Made by a program: the position numbers and the translations under genes. From a bacterium (GTDB lineage Bacteria; JACRDZ01; JAQUKH01), in the NCBI GenBank assembly GCA_028719205.1, contig JAQUKH010000003.1:66793-130792 (forward strand): DNA of 64,000 bases. Reading direction: 5' to 3'. Shown here piece after piece: positions 36,291-45,643 of the stretch. Each line of letters starts with the position of its first letter. The stretch's first letter is position 1. The notes beneath the pieces are model-generated. The model did no database searches. It had not been told where the DNA came from and was given only the letters and a program-made list of their open reading frames with translations.

Positions 36291-36736
36291 AAACATTTTT
36301 TAGCGCACTTTTGGTTATTTAGTAAATGTTTTGCTATGATCTTTCCGACAGGATTTTTTTTTGTCGCTAGATAATGCGCGAAGTGGCTGTGGAGGCATTT
36401 AATGGAAGACAGATCTTTTATGCCGTCAATGCCTTTTTCCTGTGATATATCAGAATGTCCTATGTTTTTTCGATATATAATATAATTTTTATTTTTTTCT
36501 AATATTTTTTGCTTTAAAAGCGGGTCAGCTTTTATTTTTTTTATCAAGCCATCCGATTCTAAACGGGAGATAAGATAGGTTTCGTAAGGGCAGGTTAGCC
36601 AGAAGATGGTGGGAGAAAGTTCAGGTGAGCTTAAAATTACCCTGGGAAGTTTGAAACGGCATCTGTTAACTACTTTAAGAAACGCCCTGGGTTTTCGCCC
36701 GAGTTGTTTTTCAACTATTTCTAATATGTCTTTCAA
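36287..36736 (-). CDS. DUF501 family protein
   Basis: The 149-residue soluble protein starts with VEKQLGRKPRAFLKVVNRCRFKLP and has the family's PTIFWLTCPYET block and several C-terminal Cys/His (CLHSHFAHYLA, KKCF) that could bind metal. DUF501 has no proven function but is often next to ftsB/divIC and enolase or ppx genes; here it follows the FtsB-like gene by 44 bp, which supports the assignment. Confidence 0.85.
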   Translation of the reverse strand: MKDILEIVEKQLGRKPRAFLKVVNRCRFKLPRVILSSPELSPTIFWLTCPYETYLISRLESDGLIKKIKADPLLKQKILEKNKNYIIYRKNIGHSDISQEKGIDGIKDLSSIKCLHSHFAHYLATKKNPVGKIIAKHLLNNQKCAKKCF

Positions 36737-36780
36737 AACAGATTCCTATTTTTTAACCGGTAACGGAAGGTTTTTTGCTT

Positions 36781-37119
36781 TTACTCAGGGGTGATCTGAA
36801 ATACAATTTCATCTTTTTTCGCAAGCCCTAATTCCTCTCTTGCCAGCCGTTCGATATATTCGGGATTTTCTTTTAGATTTTTTATTTCTGCCAGCAGCCT
36901 TTTATTTTCTTCCGCGATATTTCCGTTTTGTTCTTTAAGCTGGGTATTAGTATTTCGAAGGTTCCTGAAATGCATGTAACCTTTATCGCTCTTTATGAAT
37001 ATTAAGCTGAAAAGCAGAAAAATAAAAAATGACCATATGACAAAAATCTGGTTATAAGCTATATGATTTTTTTTATTTTTCTTTGTTCCTCTCAGATCGG
37101 TTAATTTCTGGTATTTCAT
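36781..37119 (-). CDS. FtsB/DivIC-like septum formation initiator
   Basis: This single-pass membrane protein of about 112 residues has a cytoplasmic basic N-terminus, a membrane helix (about residues 27-44), a coiled coil rich in Asn/Glu (about 54-85) and the terminal ENPEYIERLAREELGLAKKDEIVF, which is diagnostic of FtsB/DivIC. These proteins join FtsL and FtsQ in the divisome. Start uncertain: an ATG at 37137 would add six residues; neither has a clear ribosome-binding site. Confidence 0.85.
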   Translation of the reverse strand: MKYQKLTDLRGTKKNKKNHIAYNQIFVIWSFFIFLLFSLIFIKSDKGYMHFRNLRNTNTQLKEQNGNIAEENKRLLAEIKNLKENPEYIERLAREELGLAKKDEIVFQITPE

Positions 37120-37212
37120 CTTTTTATTATATTGCATTTTTTTGTAGCGTCAATTAATATATTTGTTATAATATTATTCGTAACATATTTAGAAAACTTA
37201 AGTAAAATAAAT

Positions 37213-38139
37213 ATGAAAAATATAAATAGAAGAACATTTCTTGAAAAAGCTGTAAAATTCACAGGCCTTTTAACACTTTCTAACGTATTGCCAAAAAAGT
37301 TTTTATCTTACGCGATGGAGCCTGAAGTCAAATCCGTATTGGGTGTCGGGAAAGGCGAAAATTATGGAAAGATCACCGGTTTAGCCGTTGATGCCTTAGG
37401 CGGAATGGGAAAATTTGTCAAAAAGGGGGATAAGGTTGTTATTAAACCCAATATCTCGTGGGACAGGACTCCTCCATTGGCCGCGAATGTCCATCCTGAA
37501 GTTTTAAAAGAGGTCATTGTGATGTGCCTTAATGCGGGCGCGGGCAAAATTATTATTTTTGACCGGCCGTGCAATGACCCCAGGCGAAGTTATAAAAATA
37601 GCGGGGCGGTTGATGTCGCGGAAAGTTTTAAAACCAGTCAGGTAAGTTTGATACATGTTGATGATAAAGATTATATTGAAAAAGAACATAAAGACGGGAA
37701 ATTTATCAAGAAATGGAATATTTATAAGGAAGCGCTTGAAAATGATGTTTTTATCAGTATTGCCAAGGCAAAACATCATGGGCTTTCAAAACTTACTTTA
37801 AGTATGAAAAATATGATGGGTGTTATGGGCGGGGATAGGGCTATTATGCATCAGCATATTGATCAGAATCTGGCGGACCTGAATTTTCTGGTAAGGCCCA
37901 AATTAATAATACTTGATGCCGGAAGGGTTGTATGGCGCAGCGGGCCGCAGGGAGGGGATATTTCAGATACTAAGAAAATTGATCAGGTTGTGGCAAGCCG
38001 GGATACGGTTGCTATTGATTCATATGGCGCGACTTTCTTTGATCTTACCGGAAATGACCTGGGTTATGTAAAGATCGGAAAAGAAATGGGCTTAGGAGAA
38101 AGTGATCTAACGAAAGTAGAGATGAATATTAAAAAATGA
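37213..38139 (+). CDS. DUF362 protein with Tat signal
   Basis: The mature start is MKNINRRTFLEKAV: NRRTFLEK is a twin-arginine signal, so the folded protein is exported. The body is the DUF362 domain with VVIKPNISWD, VHPEVLKEVI, and KHHGLSKLTLSMKNMMG. The family is associated with iron-sulfur electron transfer, but its chemistry is unproven. An upstream open start (37132) would bury the Tat motif, so I start at 37213. It overlaps the following Fe-S membrane protein by 4 bp (ATGA), so the two are coupled and probably form one electron-transfer complex. Confidence 0.87.
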   Translation: MKNINRRTFLEKAVKFTGLLTLSNVLPKKFLSYAMEPEVKSVLGVGKGENYGKITGLAVDALGGMGKFVKKGDKVVIKPNISWDRTPPLAANVHPEVLKEVIVMCLNAGAGKIIIFDRPCNDPRRSYKNSGAVDVAESFKTSQVSLIHVDDKDYIEKEHKDGKFIKKWNIYKEALENDVFISIAKAKHHGLSKLTLSMKNMMGVMGGDRAIMHQHIDQNLADLNFLVRPKLIILDAGRVVWRSGPQGGDISDTKKIDQVVASRDTVAIDSYGATFFDLTGNDLGYVKIGKEMGLGESDLTKVEMNIKK

Positions 38140-39629
38140 AATGGCGGCGAAGAGCAGTCCAGATTATAATTTTTGTTCTTTATATATTCCTTTTTCTGAA
38201 AACTACATATCAGGGAGAGGATGTTCTTAGTTATCCTGTCAATATTTTCCTCCGGCTTGATCCCTTAATTGCCCTTGTTACTATGATTTCCGTTCGGAAG
38301 GTCATCAGCGGTTTCATCGGGGCTTTTCTTCTTTTGGCCGCGACTTTTATTCTGGGAAGGTTTTTCTGCGGATGGGTTTGCCCGTTAGGCACATTTTTAG
38401 ATTTTGTATCAAGTATATTTTACCGAAAGATAGGGGCGGTTCGCGAACCGCCCCTGCAAGATAAAAAATATCGCTGGAAATATTATCTATTTATTTTTCT
38501 TTTGATCAGTTCGGTTTTTTCTCTCCAGCTCATCTTCCTGTTCGATCCGATAAGCCTTTTAACAAGAAGTTTTACAATAAGCGTTTATCCTGCTTTCAGT
38601 TTTTTGTTTTCTAATGGCCGGTTTTTTCCTTTATCAATTAAAAAAGCGGTTTTTCTTGACACCCAGCCTGTTTTCCTTCTGAATATTTTTATAGCTTTAA
38701 TATTTATAGTTATTATATTTTTAGAAAAATTCGGCAGGCGTTTCTGGTGCCGGAATTTATGCCCATTAGGGGCTATGTTTGGCCTAGTGAGCCGGTTTGC
38801 TTTGTTCAGGCGTGTTGTAGGAGAAGGATGCAATGACTGCGGATTGTGCGGCCACAATTGTAAAATGAAGGCTATCAGAGATGATGTTAAAAAAAATCTA
38901 TCTTTTGAATGCATAGACTGCTTTACCTGCGCCGACGCTTGTTCGACACAGGAAGTTAATTTTGTATTCGCGCCGGATATAATGAATTCAAAGCAAAAAT
39001 TTGACCTGTCAAGGCGGCACGTGCTTATTTCTGTTGCCGGAGGTGTCCTTGCGGTTCCTGTAATAAAAAATATATATCTTCAAAAAAGCGAATTAATTAA
39101 ATCAATGGATGATTATCTGATCCGCCCGCCCGGGGCGCTGCCTGAAGCGGAATTTTTAAAACACTGCACGCGCTGTGGGGAATGTATGCGTGTTTGTTTA
39201 GGAAATGCCCTTCATCCGGCACTAACGGAGGCAGGATTAGAAGGTTTATGGTCGCCGCTTTTAGTCCCCAGGCTTGGATATTGTGAATTTAATTGTACGC
39301 TTTGCGGACAGGTTTGCCCTACACAGGCGATCAAAGAACTGACTCAGCCGGAGAAAAGGAAAACCGTGATAGGCCTGGCTCATTTTGATAAAAACAGGTG
39401 TATCCCTTATTCAAGACAAACGAACTGCATGGTTTGTGAAGAACATTGCCCCGTCTCCCCCAAAGCGATCGTGTTTGAAGAAACTAAAGACCTGACAAAA
39501 GAAGGCGAGCCCATCAAACTTCCCAGAGTTATTGCCGAAAAATGCATCGGTTGCGGAATCTGCCAGAATAAATGCCCTATCCAGGGAAAAGGAGCGATTA
39601 TCGTGACCAGGGAAAAAGTAATAAAATAG
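38136..39629 (+). CDS. NapH/NapG-like fused iron-sulfur membrane protein
   Basis: The 497-residue protein is a fusion. The N-terminal half is NapH/CcoG-like: several membrane helices, two CxxxCP motifs (FFCGWVCPLGTF at about residue 85; FWCRNLCPLGAMF at about 205) and two 4Fe-4S motifs (CNDCGLCGHNC, CIDCFTCADAC). The C-terminal half begins with a second Tat-like stretch (DLSRRHVLISVAGG, about 288) and resembles NapG/MauM with four clusters (CTRCGECMRVC, CTLCGQVCP, CMVCEEHCP, CIGCGICQNKCP). It likely moves electrons from quinol to a periplasmic partner such as the DUF362 protein. A 24-bp palindrome is inserted in frame at 38432-38455. Confidence 0.9.
   Translation: MKWRRRAVQIIIFVLYIFLFLKTTYQGEDVLSYPVNIFLRLDPLIALVTMISVRKVISGFIGAFLLLAATFILGRFFCGWVCPLGTFLDFVSSIFYRKIGAVREPPLQDKKYRWKYYLFIFLLISSVFSLQLIFLFDPISLLTRSFTISVYPAFSFLFSNGRFFPLSIKKAVFLDTQPVFLLNIFIALIFIVIIFLEKFGRRFWCRNLCPLGAMFGLVSRFALFRRVVGEGCNDCGLCGHNCKMKAIRDDVKKNLSFECIDCFTCADACSTQEVNFVFAPDIMNSKQKFDLSRRHVLISVAGGVLAVPVIKNIYLQKSELIKSMDDYLIRPPGALPEAEFLKHCTRCGECMRVCLGNALHPALTEAGLEGLWSPLLVPRLGYCEFNCTLCGQVCPTQAIKELTQPEKRKTVIGLAHFDKNRCIPYSRQTNCMVCEEHCPVSPKAIVFEETKDLTKEGEPIKLPRVIAEKCIGCGICQNKCPIQGKGAIIVTREKVIK
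38432..38455. repeat. Perfect 24-bp palindrome inside coding sequence
   Basis: The half-site AGGGGCGGTTCG is followed by its exact complement within the NapH-like gene, in frame, coding for part of a loop between membrane helices (GAVREPPL). It belongs to the interspersed GTAGGGGC palindrome family of the intergenic regions. Confidence 0.8.
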
Positions 39630-39647
39630 CAATAAAAAAGGTTGCTA

Positions 39648-42600
39648 ATGAAATTCAGGCTGTTTTTATTTATTTATTTTTTTTTAACCTCAGATATTTC
39701 CGCTGATCCGCTTGACAATTGGTACTGGAGAAATCCGCTTCCGCAGGGACATTCGCTTAACAGCGTATGCTATGGCAATAATGTATTTGTCGCTGTGGGA
39801 CAGTTTGGCACAATTCTCACCTCAGGTGATGGTGTTAAATGGTCTATTCGAAATTCAGGAGTAAATGACGAGCTCAAAAGCATAACCTATGGTAATGACA
39901 AATTTGTTGTTGTGAGTTGGACTGGAATAATTCTCACATCAAAAGATGGCGTCAATTGGTCGAGACTGAGTTTAGGGGCGTATGGTAATTTGTTTAATGC
40001 CATAACCTTCGGGAATAACATTTTTGCTGTAGTGGGCCAAAGCGGGAAAATTTTCACATCAACTGACGGTATTAGCTGGCTGGATCGAAGTATAGGCGTG
40101 AATGAAAATTTTATGGATGTAACTTATGGTAATAATAAATTTATCGCGGTTGGCGGGAGTGATACCGGTACAGTTATAACTTCGGTTGATGGGGTCAATT
40201 GGTCAATCCGGAATTTATCGAATAATAAATATCTTACAAAAATAACCTATAGTGATAGTACCTTTGCCGCTGTAGGCAGCAGCGGCACCGGTAAGGGTAA
40301 TGATACGATTTTTACTTCAGTTGATGGTTTTAAATGGTTGAGTGAAAAATTAACTGATCAAAATCCGGATTTAGGCTGGCAGCGGCTGGGTTCCGTGCAT
40401 ACAAGCAGCCGGTTTAAAGACATAACTTATGGAAATAATTTATATGTCGCGGTTGGCAGTGCCGGTAAAATTTTCACTTCAAGTGACGGCATTAAATGGT
40501 CTCCGCAGAGCCTGGGAGTAACTAATGACCTTAGGAATATAGCCTATGGTAACAGCACATTTGTCGCAGTGGGGAATAATCTGACAAGCCTTATTTCGTC
40601 TGATGGTGTTAATTGGCGAAATCAAGGCCCTAAATGGTGGCGGCCATACAGGTTTAATGGAATAGCCTATGGAAATAATATTTTTGTTGCTGTAGGCAGT
40701 AACGGTATTATCAGGGCGCTTAACAGCGCTTTTGAATGGCCGCAAAACAGTAAATCAGGAACCAGACAAAATCTTAATGCCATAGCCTGTGGGAATAATA
40801 CTTTTGTGGCAGTGGGAGATTTTGGTACGATTCTCACCTCGGTTGATGGTATTCAATGGGTAAATAGAATTTCAGGGACAAGCAATCAGCTTACCGGCAT
40901 AACTTATGGGAATAACTCATTTGTTGTTGTGGGTTGGGACAGAGAGACCCGAAGCGGCCTGATCCTTACCTCACCTGATGGAATCAGATGGATGATCCAG
41001 AATTTTGAAAAAGACAATTATTTCCGGTTTACCGGGGTAACCTATGGCAATAACAAGTTTGTTGCCGCGGGTTATGGTAAAATATTTACCTCAGGCGATG
41101 GCCTTAACTGGTCAAACCCGAGAGTGGTAAACGCGTTCTTTCACAGCATAACTTATGGTAATGATATATTTGTCGCTACGGGTGAGGATGGAGAAACCGG
41201 AAGCAATATAATTATCACCTCAATTGACGCGGTAAACTGGAAAAGGCGCAGGCTGGGTACAAACAATGGTATCCACGGTATAATTTATGGAAATAGCACA
41301 TTTATTGCCGTGGGCGATGCTGGTACCATTCTTCAATCTGATGACCTGTCAGGAAGCCGGTATAAAGATGAACCGTTAAATATTTTAGATTATGTTTATC
41401 CTAAACCGGTAAAATTAAGCAATGAATTTAAGATAAAAATAATTTTTAATAAAACTATTGATACAAAATACCCGCCGAAAGTAGCTTTAATAGGAAATGG
41501 CCGGGTAGTTCCCCTGGTAGAAAAAGGCGGGGTATTTGAAACCACTTCAGAGGTTAATGACACCTATTTAACACCTGATATAGTTTTAGATAAGGATATG
41601 GCCGGGGAAATTACAATCGCGGTAAGCGATGCCAGGGATCGTGATGGGAATATAATAAAAAATATAGCGGATGAAACTTTTATTCTCAGGCCTGATAAGG
41701 GATTTAATCTTGACAAACCGGGAAACATTATTATCGAAGAAGGCAGTATTATATTTTCCCCGCAAATAAATATAAAATTCAATATTACAGACGCGGAAGA
41801 AATGATGATCACTGAAGATGTTACATTCAAAAACTCAAAATGGGAGCCTTTCAATTTCACGAAAACTTTTTATTTATCCGATAATGAAGGAGAAAAAACC
41901 ATATATTTTAAATTTAAGGATAGAAACGGAAATATTTCCATACCTATCGCAAAAATTATCACCTTTATTATGCCGTTCTACTTTGACCCGAAGAGGATTC
42001 AGGGCTGGGCGGCAGAAGAAAAAAATAGCTTTGAGTCCGCAATGGCGGAGATGCGGAAGAGAACGAATGAAGAGATGGAGAAGTTATCACCTGCAATTGA
42101 AGCTGATACTGAGCAAAAACCCTCATTTACAGAAGAAATCATGTCTGAAAATGGTGATTATATATTTATAATAGATTATGAGAAAGCGGAAGAAACAGGA
42201 GTTGTGCGTTATACAATAAAAAATAAAGAGGGAAAAATAATAAGTGATTTTACAGCGGATGTTTTGCCCGGAAAGATCTTAATAACAAGTGACGGAGAAA
42301 AACTTATTGTGTTCGGCAAAAACTGGTTTGATAGAAATTATTCAAATAGGATTTGTTTTTATAATCGTAATGGTGAATTGATAGACGAATATTTTTCAGA
42401 AAAAAATAGAAATTTCCTGGATGAAAGTAAAATATCGGGAAATGACAAATACTTTGTTTTAGCATATAATTCAGATAATGAGTCTGGAATATCATTTTTT
42501 GATCTGGATAACTTTGACAAGCTCTGGGATGTAGATCTGGAGATATATCCAAATGAAATAAAGATATCAAAAAACGGGGATTGGATCATTGTAAGCGGTT

Positions 42601-42914
42601 TAGAAGTAAAAAATATCATAAGTGACGAGAAGCAATATAAATCTTATAAAATATATTTAATAGATAAATCAGGGGAAATTAAATGGTGTAAAGATAAAAA
42701 AATACTGAGAAAACCTGATATTGAAGCCAATTTATTTGTTGATATGGGAGATGAAGGAAGAACAATTGTTTTGAAAGAACAGGAATCAAGATATTCTGTT
42801 GAAAAAAGTATTTATGAAAAGCGTACATATGAGAAATCTTTTTATAAAAATATTGAAGGTAAAATTACTCTGGACAGCACGATAGATAATATATATGAAC
42901 TGGAGAAACCATGA
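39648..42914 (+). CDS. Large secreted protein with 13 propeller-like repeats
   Basis: The 1088-residue protein has a signal peptide (about residues 1-20). Residues about 40-565 hold 13 repeats of the pattern ITYGNNxFVAVGxxGTI-xTSxDGxxW, a beta-propeller type related to BNR/Ycf48-like repeats. Then come one or two Ig-like domains (about 580-780), a charged helical linker near 785-825, and a second beta-rich, WD40-like region (about 840-1090). A TTG two codons upstream is open, but ATG 39648 is preferred. It overlaps the next lipoprotein gene by 4 bp. Surface scaffold or sensor is the likely role. Confidence 0.8.
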   Translation: MKFRLFLFIYFFLTSDISADPLDNWYWRNPLPQGHSLNSVCYGNNVFVAVGQFGTILTSGDGVKWSIRNSGVNDELKSITYGNDKFVVVSWTGIILTSKDGVNWSRLSLGAYGNLFNAITFGNNIFAVVGQSGKIFTSTDGISWLDRSIGVNENFMDVTYGNNKFIAVGGSDTGTVITSVDGVNWSIRNLSNNKYLTKITYSDSTFAAVGSSGTGKGNDTIFTSVDGFKWLSEKLTDQNPDLGWQRLGSVHTSSRFKDITYGNNLYVAVGSAGKIFTSSDGIKWSPQSLGVTNDLRNIAYGNSTFVAVGNNLTSLISSDGVNWRNQGPKWWRPYRFNGIAYGNNIFVAVGSNGIIRALNSAFEWPQNSKSGTRQNLNAIACGNNTFVAVGDFGTILTSVDGIQWVNRISGTSNQLTGITYGNNSFVVVGWDRETRSGLILTSPDGIRWMIQNFEKDNYFRFTGVTYGNNKFVAAGYGKIFTSGDGLNWSNPRVVNAFFHSITYGNDIFVATGEDGETGSNIIITSIDAVNWKRRRLGTNNGIHGIIYGNSTFIAVGDAGTILQSDDLSGSRYKDEPLNILDYVYPKPVKLSNEFKIKIIFNKTIDTKYPPKVALIGNGRVVPLVEKGGVFETTSEVNDTYLTPDIVLDKDMAGEITIAVSDARDRDGNIIKNIADETFILRPDKGFNLDKPGNIIIEEGSIIFSPQINIKFNITDAEEMMITEDVTFKNSKWEPFNFTKTFYLSDNEGEKTIYFKFKDRNGNISIPIAKIITFIMPFYFDPKRIQGWAAEEKNSFESAMAEMRKRTNEEMEKLSPAIEADTEQKPSFTEEIMSENGDYIFIIDYEKAEETGVVRYTIKNKEGKIISDFTADVLPGKILITSDGEKLIVFGKNWFDRNYSNRICFYNRNGELIDEYFSEKNRNFLDESKISGNDKYFVLAYNSDNESGISFFDLDNFDKLWDVDLEIYPNEIKISKNGDWIIVSGLEVKNIISDEKQYKSYKIYLIDKSGEIKWCKDKKILRKPDIEANLFVDMGDEGRTIVLKEQESRYSVEKSIYEKRTYEKSFYKNIEGKITLDSTIDNIYELEKP

Positions 42915-44011
42915 ACAGAAAAATAATATATTTATTTTTGGCTATTTTATCAATAATTGGTATAGGTTGTCTTAAAAAAGTTCCGGTCCAGGAACCCAAA
43001 AAGACCGGGATCGAAGGCCGGATAGTGAATTATGACCAGTTATTGGAAAGCGCTTATGTTTACGCGTATGAGGATTCTGATTTCAGCAAACCGCCTTTAT
43101 TTGTTTCCGGCCCGAGCAGGAATGACGGCCGGTATGATTTCGCGATGCCGCCGGGAAGGTATTTCATTACGGCTAAAAAAACAGAAATTGTACCGGATAG
43201 CACGGAAAACATTTATTTCAGTTATTTTGGCGGGAATCCGATTACCATCAGGCAGGATGAGTATTCATGGGTAGGATTAAATTGTGTAAAGGTTGAAAAT
43301 GGGGACCTGAAGGTTTCCGGGAATGCCAATAAAGAGGATACCGTTATTAAGGGGCGCGTAACATATCAGGGGCGCCCGCTTGACGGAGCTTATGTTTATA
43401 TTTATCTTGATGATAAAACCGATTTTAAAGGGCCGGGTTTTCAGACTTCTATTCCCACGGATAAAGAGGGAAGTTTCAAATTTGTAAATTTACCTGAAGG
43501 TAAATATTTCCTGACCGCGAGAAAAAGGAATTTACCGGGCCCGTCAGGGCCGATCCAGATAGGCGATTTTTCAGGATATTTTTATTTTAATCCGATAGAT
43601 TTACACTGGGGTAAGGCGGTTGAGATCAACATAAAATGTATTGTCCGCGCGGGTGAAATAGGGAAAGAAGTGCTTTCAATAGGAAGCGGAGATATAATTG
43701 TACGCGGGAAGATCATTGACCTGAAAGGCCTGCCGGTTAAAGGAATATACGCGTTTTTATATAAAACATCAGTTATCGGGCATGAGCGTCCGATATATAT
43801 ATCGAATGTTACGGATGAATCAGGAGAGTACGAGATCCGGTTAAAGGCAAGCGGGAAATACTATATGGGAGCGCGCCAGGTATTTGGCGATTCTCCGCGC
43901 CCCGGTGAGCTTTACGGGCTTTATGATGATACTCCGGACCATTCGGTTACTGTAGAGCCGGGAGAATCAAAAGAAAAACTTAATATAAAAGTCCAACCAA
44001 TTCTGGAGTAA
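42911..44011 (+). CDS. Lipoprotein with three carboxypeptidase-regulatory-like modules
   Basis: The 366-residue protein has a lipobox (IIGIGC, Cys about residue 20). Three prealbumin-like CarboxypepD_reg modules follow, each opening with xGRVxYxGxPLxxAYVYxY and closing with a GD(F)xGYxxxNP-type segment (for example GPIQIGDFSGYFYFNPIDL). A second protein at 53.0 kb has the same layout. The module is a structural beta-sandwich; function is probably surface attachment or assembly. It is translationally coupled to the upstream repeat protein and lies 6 bp before a histidine kinase, so the kinase may sense through this envelope system. Confidence 0.8.
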   Translation: MNRKIIYLFLAILSIIGIGCLKKVPVQEPKKTGIEGRIVNYDQLLESAYVYAYEDSDFSKPPLFVSGPSRNDGRYDFAMPPGRYFITAKKTEIVPDSTENIYFSYFGGNPITIRQDEYSWVGLNCVKVENGDLKVSGNANKEDTVIKGRVTYQGRPLDGAYVYIYLDDKTDFKGPGFQTSIPTDKEGSFKFVNLPEGKYFLTARKRNLPGPSGPIQIGDFSGYFYFNPIDLHWGKAVEINIKCIVRAGEIGKEVLSIGSGDIIVRGKIIDLKGLPVKGIYAFLYKTSVIGHERPIYISNVTDESGEYEIRLKASGKYYMGARQVFGDSPRPGELYGLYDDTPDHSVTVEPGESKEKLNIKVQPILE

Positions 44012-44017
44012 AACTCG

Positions 44018-45115
44018 ATGTGGAAGGGAATTAAAAGAAAGTTATACCTTCATAGTTTTTTAAACGCGGTTCTTTTCGTTTTAATTATCAGTTTGGGTAT
44101 TTTCCTATATCAAAAACGGATCTTGCCCGAGTTAATGCTGATGATCATTTTGGCGGGGATCCTTGTATGGCTGCTGGGAATTCTTTTTACCAGGATGTTT
44201 ATGAATAAAGTATCCAAATTAACCAGCAGTGTTGAAAATTCCCTGAAGACGCTTGGAATGGCAGATATTCCGCCGGCTTCTTTCCTGGGTGATGAAATCG
44301 ATGGCTTAGTTGAAACGATCAAACTGATCACCAAGATCGTAAAAGAAAGAGATAAATTAAAAGTAGACAAATCGGAACTCGAGACGATATCAAAGGAACT
44401 TCTTGATAAAAATATTGAACTGGGAGAATTTATTTATTCTATTTCTCATGACCTGCGCGCGCCTGTAGTTTCAATAAGCGGATATTCTTCGATCCTCGCG
44501 GAAGAATATGCCGATAAATTAGATGATGAAGGCAAAAAATATTTAAAAAGAATAAGCGAAAATACATCGTTTATGGAGCAATTGATCCATGACCTTATTG
44601 ATTTGTCGCGGGCGGAGAGGATAAATTATGCTTTTCAGGATGTAAATGTTTCGGAAATACTGGAAGTTGTATCTTCTCAATTCGGTGAAGAGATCCGAAA
44701 ATTGAAGATCAATTTTGTGGTGAAATCCAAGCTTAAGAATATTTACGCGGATAAAACAAAAATAATACAGGTATTTAATAACCTCGTCGGCAACGCTATA
44801 AAATATATTGATACTAACAAGGATCCCTATATAGAAGTCGGAGGAGAAATGGACGGTGAGTTTTATAAATTTTATGTAAAAGATAACGGGATCGGCATAT
44901 CAAAGTCTGATCAGGATAAAATATTTAAGCTTTTTTACCGTGTAGAGGGGACAGGGATCTCGGGGACAGGCGTAGGATTGAATATTGTCAAGAAAATTGT
45001 TGAGAGGCATCAGGGAAAGGTTAGTGTGGAATCTGAAATAGGGAAAGGTTCAACTTTTTATTTTTCGCTTTATAAATCACTTTGTGATATTAAAGAAAAA
45101 AATGATATTATTTAA
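44018..45115 (+). CDS. Membrane sensor histidine kinase
   Basis: The 365-residue protein has two N-terminal membrane helices (about residues 14-31 and 37-58) with almost no external domain between, a coiled linker, a HisKA domain with the phospho-acceptor His144 in SISHDLRAP, and a HATPase domain with NLVGNAIKY, DNGIGIS, GTGVGLNIVKK. The near absence of an external loop suggests it senses the membrane or a partner protein. Two response regulators follow within 600 bp. A GGAG ribosome-binding site lies in the end of the upstream gene. Confidence 0.93.
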   Translation: MWKGIKRKLYLHSFLNAVLFVLIISLGIFLYQKRILPELMLMIILAGILVWLLGILFTRMFMNKVSKLTSSVENSLKTLGMADIPPASFLGDEIDGLVETIKLITKIVKERDKLKVDKSELETISKELLDKNIELGEFIYSISHDLRAPVVSISGYSSILAEEYADKLDDEGKKYLKRISENTSFMEQLIHDLIDLSRAERINYAFQDVNVSEILEVVSSQFGEEIRKLKINFVVKSKLKNIYADKTKIIQVFNNLVGNAIKYIDTNKDPYIEVGGEMDGEFYKFYVKDNGIGISKSDQDKIFKLFYRVEGTGISGTGVGLNIVKKIVERHQGKVSVESEIGKGSTFYFSLYKSLCDIKEKNDII

Positions 45116-45129
45116 AGAAGGAGAATTTG

Positions 45130-45570
45130 ATGAAAATGAATTTAATTGAGATCTTAATTGTGGAGGATAATCCTGATCATATTACTTTGATCATGCATGC
45201 CTTAAAGGATAATAAAGTAGTAAATAATATCCATGTGGCTGAAAACGGGGAATTAGCGATGGATTATCTTTTTCACAGGGGCAAATTCCAGGATGAAAAA
45301 AGTTTTCCGCTTCCTAATCTTATTTTACTGGATGTTAAACTTCCAAAGCTGGATGGTTTTGAAGTTTTAAAGGCTATAAAACAAGATCTGGTTTTAAAAA
45401 AGATCCCGGTTGTCATGCTGACTACCTCGGATAAGGATGAAGAGATCGCCAGGGGTTATAGCGAGGGGGCAAACAGTTATGTTACTAAGCCGGTTGATTT
45501 TAATGAATTCCGCAGGAAGATAAAAAATCTTGATATGTATTGGGCCCTGGTAAGCGAACTGCCTACTTAA
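45130..45570 (+). CDS. Single-domain response regulator (Rcp1-like)
   Basis: The 146-residue protein is a lone receiver: acidic pair in IVEDNPDH, phospho-acceptor Asp in LILLDVKLPK, Thr/Ser in MLTTSDKD and Lys in YVTKPVDF. The longer beta4 region (FHRGKFQD) is typical of Rcp1-type receivers that serve phytochrome-like or HWE kinases. It has no output domain, so it probably acts by protein contact or phosphotransfer. AAGGAG lies before the ATG at 45130, chosen over an in-frame TTG. Confidence 0.92.
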   Translation: MKMNLIEILIVEDNPDHITLIMHALKDNKVVNNIHVAENGELAMDYLFHRGKFQDEKSFPLPNLILLDVKLPKLDGFEVLKAIKQDLVLKKIPVVMLTTSDKDEEIARGYSEGANSYVTKPVDFNEFRRKIKNLDMYWALVSELPT

Positions 45571-45643
45571 CAAATGAAACTATTATCTTATGGCGGGGTA
45601 GATAGAAACAGTTTGTTAATTTCGAATTAGAGGAGTAAGTTTG

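Noticed and set aside
39648-41350. Tandem repeat as a CRISPR array
   Set aside because: The repeat is coding, about 40 codons long and diverged at the DNA level, with no short constant repeat and unique spacers; no cas genes are present.
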